Below are positions 1-8,499 of a stretch of DNA of 39,227 nt, one piece after another. The stretch is from a virus, in IMG/VR virus record IMGVR_UViG_3300005613_004724, positions 1 through 39,227 of that record, one strand, 5' to 3'. A model generated the notes under the pieces. It worked only from the letters and a program-made list of their open reading frames with translations. It had not been told where the DNA came from and ran no database searches. The first letter of the stretch is position 1; each line of letters begins with the position of its first letter. The position numbers and the translations under genes are program-made.

Positions 1-3000
1 CGATTCTTGCTTTTGCTAAAATCCATTTAATCTGTTGTTCTCTGCTCGGTTCTAAAATATTAATTACTGTTACTTTATTATATGTTACTTCTTTTGCTCT
101 ATTTTTAACATATGTTATGTCTTCAACAAGTCTTTGATCTCTTTTATGGTCTACTATCTCTATAACTTCGTAAGTGGCAATTGCTGCTTTTACAGTAATT
201 GTTTGATAAGAAGATTTTACAATATTTGTTTTTGCTTGTAAAGTTTGTTCGGTTTCTAATACAATACATGCTTTAACATTGATAATTTGATTAGATATTT
301 TTTTAATACTTCCACCCGTTTCAATTGTCTGGATTATTGTTGTTACAACATTAGCTTTAGCAGAAACCTCTCGTTGAGAAATTATTGTTATTCTTCCTTT
401 TGCGTTTAATAACTGTGTTTGGAATTTCTTTATACTTCCTTTGGCTAAAATAGTTTCAACTTGAACACTTTTTATATTTCCTTTTACACCTATGATTTGT
501 ATAAACTCCTTTTGAATACAACCCCTGACGGTTATTTCAGAGGACTTTGTTCTTTCAATTCTTCCTAAAGCATTAATAGATTGACTGCTTATTATTTCAA
601 TACATCCTAAGACATTTATAGTCTGAACAAATGTTCTTTGAATTACTGCTTTAACAGATATTATTTGTTCAGAGATAATAGTAATTCTACCTAGAGTATT
701 AAATGTTTGAATTTGAGATTTCTTTATATTTCCATAAGCAATTATGGTTTTGGTCTGAATAGCAGTTATTCTTCCTAAAACAGATATTATTTGACTTGTT
801 TGCTTTTTAATATCAGCACCCGCAGTTATTGTTTTTAACTGATTAACATAAATATCTCCTTTAGCTTCAATTACTTGAATAGACTCTTTTTCAATTCTAC
901 CCTTAGCATTTATAGTTTGAATGATGACAGCTTTAACATTTCCTTTAGCGGAAATCGTACTTGAATATGTATTAGTTATTCTTCCTAATCCTTGTATTGT
1001 TTGAGCAAAGGTTCGTTTAATAACGCTTTTGGCTGTTAAGGTTTGAATACTAGATATTTGAATTCTTCCTAAAGCATTGATCGTCTGAATGAATTGTTTT
1101 TGAATTCTCCCAACAACACTAATTGTGTAAGTATAATTTTTGAAAATATCACCTTTTGCTTCGACAGTTTGGCTAAATTGCTTTTGAATTCTTCCTATAA
1201 CCTGAATTGTTTTAGTGTAATTTTTAAAGACATCTGCTTTAGCACTTATTAATTGACTAGATGTAATAGCTATCCTGCCTTTAGCAGTTATTGATTGAGT
1301 AAATGTTCGCTGAATAACACCCTTAGCCTCTATGGTTTGACTAGAACTAATTTCAATTCTACCAAGAGCAGATATTGTTTGAGTAAATTGTTTTTGTATT
1401 CTTCCTTTAGCTAAAATAGTTTGTTCTTGAGTAAGTTTGATTGCTCCTTTAACCTGTATAGCTTGACTGAATTCTTTCTGAATTCTCGCCCCAACAGTAA
1501 GAGTTTTTATAGTTATTATAGTAATACGACCTTTTACTTGAATTGTTTGAGTAAGAGTTTTTTGAATCGCTGCTTTTACCTCAACGATTTGTGAAGATGT
1601 TTTTTGCACTCTTCCTTTGGCAGTTACTGTTTGGACAAACTCTTTTGCAATTCTTCCCCTTGCAATAATTGTTCTGTTTGTAGATATTTGTATTCTTCCC
1701 TTAGAAGTTAGGATTTGAGTTGTAGTTGTAGAGATTCTACCTTTAGCTTGAATGGTCTGAATTGTCGTTGTTTGAATTCTTCCTTTAACTGTTAGAGTTT
1801 GAATACTCACAATCTGAATTCTTGCTTTGCCAGTAATCGTTTGAGTAAAGGACTTTTGTATTCTTCCTTTCACAGTGATTGTTTGAGTAAATAATTTCTT
1901 TATAGAAGCTTTTCCTTCAATACTTTGTACCGTTGCTGCAGTTATTTTTCCTTTTCCTTCAATCGTTTGAGTAAATTCTTTTTTAATTCTTGCTTTAGTG
2001 GTTATTGATTGAATTGAAGCAATTTGGATTCTAGCCTTAGAAGTTACATTTTGAGTAAAAGTCTTTTTAATATCTCCTTTGACATTAATTGTTTGAGTTA
2101 TTAATTTCTTAATCGCCCCCTTAGCCTCTATATTTTGATTTAATATCCTCTCTAATCTTGCTTTTGCACTTATGGTTTTAGTTCTTCCTATTTGGATACG
2201 AGCTTTACTTTCAATTGCTTGACTAAATGTTTTTTGAATTCTTCCTTTGGCTTCTAGGGTTTGACTTGTAGTTACCGTTATCCTTCCTTTTACCCCCACT
2301 GTTTGAATCGTTATTATAGTAATCCTGCCCTTAACTTCAATTGTTTGGATTGATAAAATCTGTACTCTAGCTTTTACAAGTATTGTTTGATTAGTTCCAA
2401 TTTGTATTCGTCCTTTTGCTTCAATAGTCTGAGTAAGTATTTTTTTAATTGAAGCCTTTGCACTAATAACCTGAGAGCTAGGAATTTGAATTCTTCCTTT
2501 AGCCTGAACGGTCTGGGTAAATTCTTTTCCAATTCTTCCTTTAACCTCTAAGGTCTGTACAAAACTAACTTTAATACAGGTCTTAGCTTCAATAGATTGG
2601 ATAGTGGCTATAGTAATTCTACCTTTGGCAGTAATTAACTGATTAAATCCTTTTTGTAATCTTCCTTTAGCTGTTAATGTTTGGCTTAGTGTAATTTGGA
2701 TTCTTGCTTTTGCTGTTATAGTTTGGGAAAAAGATTCTCTAATACTGGCTTTTACTTCAATTGTTTTTACAAATGATTTTTTAATACAAGCCTTAGCTTG
2801 AATAGATTGGATAGAAATAATTGTTATTCGAGCTTTAGTAGTTGTCGTTTGGATAGAAACAATCTGTATTCTTCCTTTTGCTTGAACCGTCTGGGTAAAT
2901 GATCTTTTTATACTAGCTTTTGCTAATATTGTTCGAACCACAACCTTTTTAATAGATGCTTTGACAGTAATCGTTTTTGAAATAACTTTTTTAATCGAAG

Positions 3001-3337
3001 CCTTTCCTGTAATAGTTTGTGTAACAGAAATTTGAATTCTACCCTTGACTTGAATAGTTTGCGTAAGTCCTTTTTGTATTCTTCCTTTAACAGTCAGACT
3101 TTGGCTAAAATTCTTTTGAATATTCCCTTTAGCCGTAAGAGATTGTATAGTTTCTCTTTTAATCCTCGCCTTAGAAGTTAAGGTTTGTATTTGTTGAATC
3201 TTAATTCTACCTTTTACAGTAATTGTTTGAGTTGAACCAATTTGAATACGCCCCTTACTTGTAACAGTCTGGGTTTTTTCTCCGAACAAAAGACCATTAA
3301 ATAATTCTTCATTAAAACCAAGCGTATTAAATCTCAT
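1..3337 (-). CDS. Giant 14-residue tandem-repeat protein, 3' end outside window
   Basis: An open frame of 1112 codons runs from ATG at 3337 to the left edge without a stop. After a 21-residue leader (starts MRFNTLGFNEELF) the protein is 74 consecutive 14-residue repeats, roughly x-Q-T-I-x-A/V-K-G/A-R-I-x-I/K-x-x, ending at base 167. A non-repeat stretch follows (ATYEVIEIVDHKRDQ onward). Each unit alternates short beta-prone stretches around a K-G turn, which suggests a stacked beta structure such as a fibre or stalk; that is inference. I do not recognise the family. It lies downstream of capsid and other structural genes, which fits a tail or surface fibre. No Shine-Dalgarno is visible; a terminator-like hairpin and T7 tract abut the ATG. 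Confidence 0.85.
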   Translation of the reverse strand, partial: MRFNTLGFNEELFNGLLFGEKTQTVTSKGRIQIGSTQTITVKGRIKIQQIQTLTSKARIKRETIQSLTAKGNIQKNFSQSLTVKGRIQKGLTQTIQVKGRIQISVTQTITGKASIKKVISKTITVKASIKKVVVRTILAKASIKRSFTQTVQAKGRIQIVSIQTTTTKARITIISIQSIQAKACIKKSFVKTIEVKASIRESFSQTITAKARIQITLSQTLTAKGRLQKGFNQLITAKGRITIATIQSIEAKTCIKVSFVQTLEVKGRIGKEFTQTVQAKGRIQIPSSQVISAKASIKKILTQTIEAKGRIQIGTNQTILVKARVQILSIQTIEVKGRITIITIQTVGVKGRITVTTSQTLEAKGRIQKTFSQAIESKARIQIGRTKTISAKARLERILNQNIEAKGAIKKLITQTINVKGDIKKTFTQNVTSKARIQIASIQSITTKARIKKEFTQTIEGKGKITAATVQSIEGKASIKKLFTQTITVKGRIQKSFTQTITGKARIQIVSIQTLTVKGRIQTTTIQTIQAKGRISTTTTQILTSKGRIQISTNRTIIARGRIAKEFVQTVTAKGRVQKTSSQIVEVKAAIQKTLTQTIQVKGRITIITIKTLTVGARIQKEFSQAIQVKGAIKLTQEQTILAKGRIQKQFTQTISALGRIEISSSQTIEAKGVIQRTFTQSITAKGRIAITSSQLISAKADVFKNYTKTIQVIGRIQKQFSQTVEAKGDIFKNYTYTISVVGRIQKQFIQTINALGRIQISSIQTLTAKSVIKRTFAQTIQGLGRITNTYSSTISAKGNVKAVIIQTINAKGRIEKESIQVIEAKGDIYVNQLKTITAGADIKKQTSQIISVLGRITAIQTKTIIAYGNIKKSQIQTFNTLGRITIISEQIISVKAVIQRTFVQTINVLGCIEIISSQSINALGRIERTKSSEITVRGCIQKEFIQIIGVKGNIKSVQVETILAKGSIKKFQTQLLNAKGRITIISQREVSAKANVVTTIIQTIETGGSIKKISNQIINVKACIVLETEQTLQAKTNIVKSSYQTITVKAAIATYEVIEIVDHKRDQRLVEDITYVKNRAKEVTYNKVTVINILEPSREQQIKWILAKARI
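167..3274 (-). repeat. 74 tandem 42-bp coding repeats
   Basis: The frame divides without a break into 74 units of exactly 14 codons from 3274 down to 167. No insertion or deletion was seen. The QT(I/L/V) core and the K(G/A)RI core are the best kept; the last two and first residues of each unit vary most. Units differ at many codons, so this is an old or diversified array rather than a recent expansion. Units near the C-terminal end are more divergent (ALGRI, VIGRI, AYGNI variants) than those in the first half. Confidence 0.9.
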
Positions 3338-3380
3338 AAAAAAAGGGTTTAGTTCAAACTATTTAGTCTGAAGCTAAACC
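3338..3380 (-). terminator. Hairpin plus T-tract before the repeat gene
   Basis: On the minus strand GGTTTAG (3380-3374) pairs with CTAAACC (3352-3346). The stem continues by four base pairs past one bulged C. It is followed by C and seven T residues that end directly at the ATG at 3337. The shape is that of an intrinsic terminator, and it could also act as an attenuator. The 3338-3400 gap holds nothing else that I see. Confidence 0.6.
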
Positions 3381-3400
3381 TCTTAAATTAAACTATTTCT

Positions 3401-3967
3401 TTATAATGCTTTGAAACCTTGTCGTTCGGGGGTTATAGGGATACCAAGATGTCCTCTTTCGTCAATAACTATTGTATGTTTTTCATCTTTTCCATCTACT
3501 TTTCCTTCATAGCCCAACTCATATGTCATACTAACAGAAACTGTTCCTGTTCCCATATTAAAATCTCTTCTAATATGACGTACATATATTAATTTTGCTT
3601 TATTTCCCCATGAAGATACAATTTTTTTATCACCAAAAAATAGACCAAGAGGAATTTTGATGTTGTCAATCAGAGTCTCTTTAACGGGTTTATTATTTAT
3701 ATAAAATACTCCGTTTTTAAGATTGACAGAAACTATAAATTTAGGTTCTGTCTTAGATTCTAAGATAAATTCGACAACTTTCTCTTGGTCTATGTGTCCA
3801 AAATGGTAAACTAATTGCTTTTTATCATCATACTGTCTTAACTCAGTTCCATCATTGTATTTAGCTATCCATTCATATTTTAATTCTTTTCTAGCTTTTT
3901 TTTCCTGACCATTTAATTTACCAATTGGTTTTAGCATAGGATTGTATTCCTCCGAATAACGGCGCAT
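3401..3967 (-). CDS. Hypothetical virus protein, 188 aa
   Basis: Soluble 188-residue protein starting MRRYSEEYNPM. Residues about 31-70 contain W-I-A-K-Y-N-D-G-T-E-L followed by Q-Y-D-D and H-F-G-H-I-D, a pattern I associate with small uncharacterised phage proteins; no function follows from it. The rest is beta-rich with no membrane segment. It sits between the intron-split structural gene and the repeat gene, so a virion or assembly role is possible but not shown. A terminator-like hairpin follows its stop. Confidence 0.7.
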   Translation of the reverse strand: MRRYSEEYNPMLKPIGKLNGQEKKARKELKYEWIAKYNDGTELRQYDDKKQLVYHFGHIDQEKVVEFILESKTEPKFIVSVNLKNGVFYINNKPVKETLIDNIKIPLGLFFGDKKIVSSWGNKAKLIYVRHIRRDFNMGTGTVSVSMTYELGYEGKVDGKDEKHTIVIDERGHLGIPITPERQGFKAL

Positions 3968-3988
3968 TGTATTGCAATGCTAATACTT

Positions 3989-4228
3989 TTACTTTTTAGG
4001 TAAGTTTGTCCATTCACCAACTGAAAAATCAATAGGTGGACAATCTTTTCTTAACACCCTAAGCATATCTGTTTCTTTATTGTAAAAAAGATTAATATAA
4101 TCTTCGGCAAATTCTTTTTTGGCTTTTGCCAAAAGTTTAGCATTATTAGTTCTTATTGCTTTAGATGCCTCTTTCATTAATCTAGAAAAAGTTTCATCCT
4201 TAGGATGTATGGGAATCTTTTTAACCAT
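3989..4228 (-). CDS. Hypothetical small protein, 79 aa
   Basis: Chosen start is ATG at 4228, with AAAGGA six bases upstream. An in-frame TTG at 4243 would add five residues but has no ribosome site of its own. The product (MVKKIPIHPKDETF...) is lysine-rich and mostly helical up to about residue 45, then ends with a short W-containing segment. No family recognised. It follows the intron-split structural gene by 56 bases. Confidence 0.65.
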   Translation of the reverse strand: MVKKIPIHPKDETFSRLMKEASKAIRTNNAKLLAKAKKEFAEDYINLFYNKETDMLRVLRKDCPPIDFSVGEWTNLPKK

Positions 4229-4284
4229 AATATTTCCTTTCAATTTAAAAAACTAAACCTAACACTTTTACTCTTTTCTACTGA

Positions 4285-5563
4285 TTAGTTCTCGTCATAG
4301 GTCAAAGTAAATGTAAAGGTATTGGTGTCTCCTGCTTCTGCCGCAGTAGTTGTTCTCAACTGCAAAACCATAAAATCAGAATAACCTGCTCCAGTAATAT
4401 TACCCGCAAGGTCGCCACCAAAAGATACATTCGCTGAACCCGGTGCAGATGTTGGAACATCTGCTGATGCATAAGAGCTATCTCCAGTTACAGGATCATG
4501 AAAAGCAGTCGTATGCCCAACAAATTTAATTGCTTCTCCTGCTCCTAAAGCACCTGCTGATTTATGAAACTTTGCATTTTGAACCTTATTAAATGTTCCA
4601 GTATAATGACCTTTTAACCAGACATCGTAAGAATTATTACCTGCTGTAATTGGATACGAAGTGTAATCCGATGCATCAGCTAATGAATTACTTGTCTTGA
4701 AGTTAAAAAGGTTTCCAGAAACACCTAAATCACCAGTCGTCGGAGAACCAGTCGCTCCATACTCACCCCACCATTGAACACTTTTGTTACTATTCTCTTG
4801 TGAGAATGGCTAGGATATTTCTACCTAGCTCTGTATGTTACCATACAGGTCGGACTATACTTTCATCCAGATTTTCTGGAGCCTCCCCTCTAGTCTCTGC
4901 ACCTTCCTTTTCAGGCTTGGCTCAGGATTGTCCTCTGGCTATTTTTATTGAGGAGTTTCCCTGAATTTGAGAGGTTTCTTTATATCTGTTGCCAGATATA
5001 CAACACTACTTGTTGTTTCCTTACCTTATTGATTTAACTTCTTAATTTTATTAAAGATTTTTTCAAGTTTTTTATCTACTTCTTCTAAATTATAATTACT
5101 TAATCTATGATTTTTAATAATCTCAAGAGCTTCCTTTAGTAATTTTCCTTGTTCTTTTTTAGTAATAAGAAATTCTAAAAGAATATCTGAAATTTTTCTT
5201 ATAAGATTAGAATTTGCATTCCATTGATAAATCAATTTTTTGCTTTTAAAACTGCCTTTGTTAATTCTACCTTTACTAACATAACCGCCAATTTCTTTTT
5301 TAATAAATTCAAGTATTTTTTTATCTGTATTTGTTATAGTAATTCTTGGATACCACGTAAAACCTCTTTTACATTTAAGGTCTTTATGTTTTAAAAGCAA
5401 TATAGACCCATCTGAATCTATAACTCCCGCAAGATAAGCAAAAAACTCTCTTTTAATCATCCTATTTTATATTATAGGATATAAAATCAAGAAAATCAAT
5501 ATTTTAAAGTGCTAACAGACTAAAAAGGTGTAAGGATACAACATTTCTTAATGTTGCAGCCAT
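4285..5563 (-). CDS. Intron-split structural-type protein (exons 5563-~5530 and ~4790-4285)
   Basis: Exon 1 starts at ATG 5563 behind AGGAG and reads MAATLRNVV before running into intron sequence; unspliced, it stops after 19 codons. Exon 2 ends at TAA 4285-4287 and encodes about 167 residues, beginning near NKSVQWWGEYGATG and ending TFTFTLTYDEN. It is rich in G, T, S and N with beta character, typical of small virion or tail proteins; the family is not recognised. The coding frame of exon 2 is open only up to the end of a group I intron core. Exact splice points could not be fixed by eye. Confidence 0.75.
5026..5460 (-). CDS. LAGLIDADG homing endonuclease in the group I intron
   Basis: 144 residues, single-motif length. 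The motif is YLAGVIDSDGS near residue 9, with the acidic residue typical of LAGLIDADG catalysis. A second diagnostic stretch (YPRITITNTDKKILEFIKK) matches the beta-alpha part of the fold. One motif implies that it works as a homodimer, cutting intronless copies of the host gene. It lies in the 5' part of the intron, ahead of the whole catalytic core. It has its own sigma70-type promoter, and the start codon is inside a hairpin. Confidence 0.9.
   Translation of the reverse strand: MIKREFFAYLAGVIDSDGSILLLKHKDLKCKRGFTWYPRITITNTDKKILEFIKKEIGGYVSKGRINKGSFKSKKLIYQWNANSNLIRKISDILLEFLITKKEQGKLLKEALEIIKNHRLSNYNLEEVDKKLEKIFNKIKKLNQ
5459..5499 (-). promoter_or_regulatory. Promoter and start-masking hairpin of the intron endonuclease
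   Basis: -35 TTGATT (5499-5494), 17-bp spacer, -10 TATAAT (5476-5471), then 10 bases to the ATG. ATCCTAT (5480-5474) pairs with ATAGGAT (5465-5459), leaving an 8-base loop; the -10 box spans the loop and the top of the 5' arm. The 3' arm contains AGG and the first two bases of the start codon, so a read-through transcript would hide the start. A transcript from this promoter would begin within a few bases of the ATG. Confidence 0.7.
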
Positions 5564-5598
5564 AGTTTTGTCTCCTTTTTAAATAATTAAATAATTTT

Positions 5599-6753
5599 CT
5601 ACCACTTGAACTTAAAACTCAAAACTCGATTATAAAATTTCATCCATTTATGAATATGTTTATCAATAGTATTTTCTTTATACCACCGATAATTATTCCT
5701 TCCGAGTTTTTTCCTTAAATTCTCGTTCTTGATAAGGAGTTCCAAACTATCAAACCACTCTTTACCTGTATTGGCTAAGAAACCCGTATATCCTTCCTTC
5801 ACGCTTAAACTGTATGGCTTCATCCTAGTTGCTACAATCGGTATTCCTAGGGCTGCACATTCTTTTATTTTTATATCACTTTTACATTGATTAAATCCAG
5901 TTTCAATTAAAGGAGCTATTCCAATGTCAAAAGCACACTCCTTTAACTTGCTTGGATAATATAATAACTTAATTCCTGGTATTTTTTCAAGTTGTCCTCC
6001 AAACTTACAATGAGGACAAACTGATGTAATGGGTGAAATATTCTGGAAAAGATTTGGTCCTCTCTTAGATTCTCCATGATAACCCATCAAGCAAAGATGG
6101 ACATTTGGATATTTTTGACAAATTTTTTCTAAAACATTCTCTACTAACTGCAAATCTTCATAATGACTTGCTGCACCCATCCATCCAATTCTTATTATAC
6201 CATCATTTTTCTTTTTGTAAAAATTGTCCCAATGAGAAGCTGTCCAAGCAGGAATGTCCCATAGATGTTTATCCAAATAGTTAGGCAAAACTTCTATTCT
6301 TGAGTTCCAAAGAGAATATTCATTTCTTAACCTCTCTGTAGTTGTTTGAACTGCATCACATTTCTGGATAATTTTTAAACAACGAGCATAGTTTGGTCCA
6401 AAAGGAGACCAAAAATCAAAGGAAGGATTTACAGGAGAAATAGCATTTACATAATCATCTATTTCAAAAATAATCTTTTTACCTAACGAATGAGCCTGGT
6501 CAAATGCTTCATAGGCTTGTATATCGGTCATTCTTTGAACAATAATAACATGAGCCCATTCCACCATCTGCCAATTCCAGCCAAAATTAACAGTTACATT
6601 AGCCAAGTCTTGTCTTTTAATTTCATTAGCAGGAACTAACATTCGATAGAAACCACATCCCTTGTTGTCTCGAGGAATCCATAAAAGATTCAATCGCTTG
6701 GGGACTTGAATATCACCAGCCTGTGCAGTTCCACCCCTCATTATTTCAGTCAT
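5599..6753 (-). CDS. Glycosyltransferase, GT-B fold (GT4-like), 384 aa
   Basis: Likely transfers a sugar from a nucleotide sugar in the cytoplasm. The N-terminal half has a Rossmann-like start (LNLLWIPRDNKGCGFYRM) and the pattern IIFEIDDYV common in this group. The C-terminal half has IRIGWMGAASHYEDL and an acidic SDIKIKECAALGIPIVAT segment that matches the E-x7-E donor-binding region. A CPHC pair near residue 240 is unusual and may bind metal. AAGGAG precedes the ATG at 6753. The stop of the upstream GT overlaps its start as ATGA. Substrate unknown. Confidence 0.85.
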   Translation of the reverse strand: MTEIMRGGTAQAGDIQVPKRLNLLWIPRDNKGCGFYRMLVPANEIKRQDLANVTVNFGWNWQMVEWAHVIIVQRMTDIQAYEAFDQAHSLGKKIIFEIDDYVNAISPVNPSFDFWSPFGPNYARCLKIIQKCDAVQTTTERLRNEYSLWNSRIEVLPNYLDKHLWDIPAWTASHWDNFYKKKNDGIIRIGWMGAASHYEDLQLVENVLEKICQKYPNVHLCLMGYHGESKRGPNLFQNISPITSVCPHCKFGGQLEKIPGIKLLYYPSKLKECAFDIGIAPLIETGFNQCKSDIKIKECAALGIPIVATRMKPYSLSVKEGYTGFLANTGKEWFDSLELLIKNENLRKKLGRNNYRWYKENTIDKHIHKWMKFYNRVLSFKFKW

Positions 6754-7769
6754 ATTTTTCTCCTTAATGCTTTTTCTAATAAATTCACTGACCTATCCCA
6801 ATTTAATTCTTTCGCTGTTGTTAGACCTCCTCTGACAAGCTTTTCTCTTAATTCCTTATCATCTATTAACTTTTTTAACTCTTTTGATAATTGTTTATAA
6901 TCACTAATCTTAACTATAACAGAATTCTTTTTATTACAAAACATTTCTACTCCTGATGTTTTTGTTGTTAAAACAACACAGCCACAAGCCATTGCTTGAG
7001 CTTGTAAATCTGCTATTCCATCTTCGTGATTCGCTTTTACTAAAACATCACAAGAAGAAAGTATTTTTCTTAAATCTATAATTGTAGGATTTATCCAATG
7101 TTTATCACTTTTAATTGTAAACTTTGTATTACTTATTGTCCACAATTCAAAATTTCTTAAATCACTCAAAGCTCTATTAATATCTTTAACTCCTTTATAA
7201 GGTAAAAGATTTCCTTCAACTAAAATTCTTACTTTATTTCCTTTAAGAACAGCCATGTCTGGATAAAATAATTGATGATTTACTCCAACTGGAATTGTAA
7301 AAACTTTTCTTTTCCATTGATTTTTAAGTAAATAAGATAAAGAATTATTAGTGACTAAATAAGTAAAAGGTAATTGATAAGAAGTGGTTATATAATGTTT
7401 TTGTTTTTCATATTCAATTTTAATTCTATCTTTGTCTAATTTTGGAAACCTTGCCTTAAAAACTTCTTCTGTATAAAATTTTATAATATCATCTGTGAGA
7501 AAATAAAACTTCTTTGCTCGAACATCTAAATCATTTACATAAAAAGCACAAACAGGGTAATAAGCAATAATAGCATCTGCTTTTTCAAAAAACTTTAAAC
7601 CATCTTGAAGTTTTTGTGATGGAGTTTTAAGAGGATAAGGAGAAAGCTCTATTTTATCTAAACAAGTAATTCTAACATCATGTCCTTTACTAGATAATCT
7701 ATCTACTAATTCAAATAAGACTGTAGCTCCACTAACCCTCAATGAAGGTATTACTAATACTATTTTCAC
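6750..7769 (-). CDS. Glycosyltransferase family 4-like, 339 aa
   Basis: Starts MKIVLVIPSLRVSGATVLFE, the usual first beta strand and glycine loop of GT4 enzymes. Residues about 175-200 hold VRILVEGNLLPYKGVKDI (start of the donor-binding domain). Around 240-270 lie DVLVKANHEDGIADLQ and AQAMACGCVVLTT, which match the conserved E/A-x-A-G-x-x-V region; the usual first glutamate appears as Q. It overlaps the next GT by ATGA, so the two are probably translated together. Donor and acceptor unknown. Confidence 0.87.
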   Translation of the reverse strand: MKIVLVIPSLRVSGATVLFELVDRLSSKGHDVRITCLDKIELSPYPLKTPSQKLQDGLKFFEKADAIIAYYPVCAFYVNDLDVRAKKFYFLTDDIIKFYTEEVFKARFPKLDKDRIKIEYEKQKHYITTSYQLPFTYLVTNNSLSYLLKNQWKRKVFTIPVGVNHQLFYPDMAVLKGNKVRILVEGNLLPYKGVKDINRALSDLRNFELWTISNTKFTIKSDKHWINPTIIDLRKILSSCDVLVKANHEDGIADLQAQAMACGCVVLTTKTSGVEMFCNKKNSVIVKISDYKQLSKELKKLIDDKELREKLVRGGLTTAKELNWDRSVNLLEKALRRKI

Positions 7770-7793
7770 AAGCTTAACCTTTCACTATACTAA

Positions 7794-8084
7794 TTAATAC
7801 ATTACCGCAACATATACATTAGCAGTATTACCACTAATGTTCCAAAGTGCAATTCTATCAAGACCCCTGCCAACAAGAAATTCTCTTTCAATATTTGCTT
7901 TAAGCAAATAATCATCTGCATCTGCTACAGTAGTGCTACTTTTAGGAGTTAATAGAATATGAACATCTTGATCGGGAGTTATTTTAAGCAATTTTTCAGT
8001 ACCAACAATAGTATCAATGTCTTGTTCTCCACCATTATTATTAGCAACAACTATTTTAAGATTATGCATGTTTCCAAATACCAT
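7794..8084 (-). CDS. Small beta-rich virion-type protein, 96 aa
   Basis: AAGGAG lies just upstream of ATG 8084; M6 is a possible alternative start. The protein is beta-rich and ends LDRIALWNISGNTANVYVAVMY. This 'relief of the N-terminal receptor by a terminal DR-I-x-NxSG-x-A-x-VYVA strand pair' style of ending resembles small phage head or tail decoration proteins, but I cannot name a family. Position after the capsid gene and an 8085-8453 small protein supports a virion role. Stop and start of the two neighbours are directly adjacent. Confidence 0.65.
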   Translation of the reverse strand: MVFGNMHNLKIVVANNNGGEQDIDTIVGTEKLLKITPDQDVHILLTPKSSTTVADADDYLLKANIEREFLVGRGLDRIALWNISGNTANVYVAVMY

Positions 8085-8453
8085 TTATTTCTCCTTTTTT
8101 TTAGAATGTTTGTGTAACATGTGACCTGCTAATCCTGCTCTATTTTTAAATGGTCCTGCCCCACAAATTTTACAAAGTAAACCTTTTCCTTTAGATGCTT
8201 TAACAAATGCCTTTATAACTTTACTTGGATTTTTCTCTAACGATTTTAATACTGCAAATTCATTAGGATTTTGTTTTATAAGAATTTTTGCTTGCTTCAA
8301 AGGCATTTCTGCTTTAAAATCTCTAAAGATATAAGTCCTACTAATCTCTCTTACATCTGTAACTTCACCAAATCTTTTTTCTACAATATGAAAAACTACT
8401 GGAACTGCTTCATTATTAATAGTTTTACTTTTAACTATAACTGGATTCTTCAT
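8085..8453 (-). CDS. Small protein with C-terminal C2H2-like zinc finger, 122 aa
   Basis: Strong TAAGGAG five bases before ATG 8453. The first 90 residues form a basic mixed alpha/beta region (FRDFKAEMPLKQAKILIKQ). The C-terminal segment LLCKICGAGPFKNRAGLAGH, followed by HKH, fits C-x2-C-x13-H-x4-H, a single treble- or C2H2-type zinc site, with a lysine-rich tail. It is next to the capsid gene, separated by an inserted HNH gene. Function unknown; a nucleic-acid or assembly role is possible. Confidence 0.7.
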   Translation of the reverse strand: MKNPVIVKSKTINNEAVPVVFHIVEKRFGEVTDVREISRTYIFRDFKAEMPLKQAKILIKQNPNEFAVLKSLEKNPSKVIKAFVKASKGKGLLCKICGAGPFKNRAGLAGHMLHKHSKKKEK

Positions 8454-8499
8454 TTTTTCTCCTTACACTAAATAACTAATAACTAATTGTAGCATAATA

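Larger units (their letters stand above)
4791..5530 (-). ncRNA. Group I self-splicing intron
   Basis: The conserved core lies 3' of the intron ORF, about 5000-4830. Minus-strand elements in order: AATTCAGGGAAAC (P), CAATCCTGAGCCAAG (Q), GGTGCAGAGACTAGA (R) and AGTATAGTCC (S). P3 (CCTCT/AGAGG), P4 (TCAGG/CCTGA), P5 (TCCTC/GAGGA), P7 (GACTA/TAGTC) and P8 (TCCAG/CTGGA) all pair. A TATATCTG-GCAA-CAGATATA hairpin precedes the core. P9-type hairpins follow at 4831-4848 and 4792-4807. The Q and R strings closely resemble those of chloroplast tRNA-Leu introns. Ends are approximate: the 3' end is near G4790 and the 5' end lies between 5551 and about 5510. Confidence 0.9.

Noticed and set aside
167-3274. 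A CRISPR array or other non-coding repeat, suggested by the regular 42-bp period
   Set aside because: There are no invariant repeats with unique spacers; the frame is open throughout, and variation follows codons and conserved residues.
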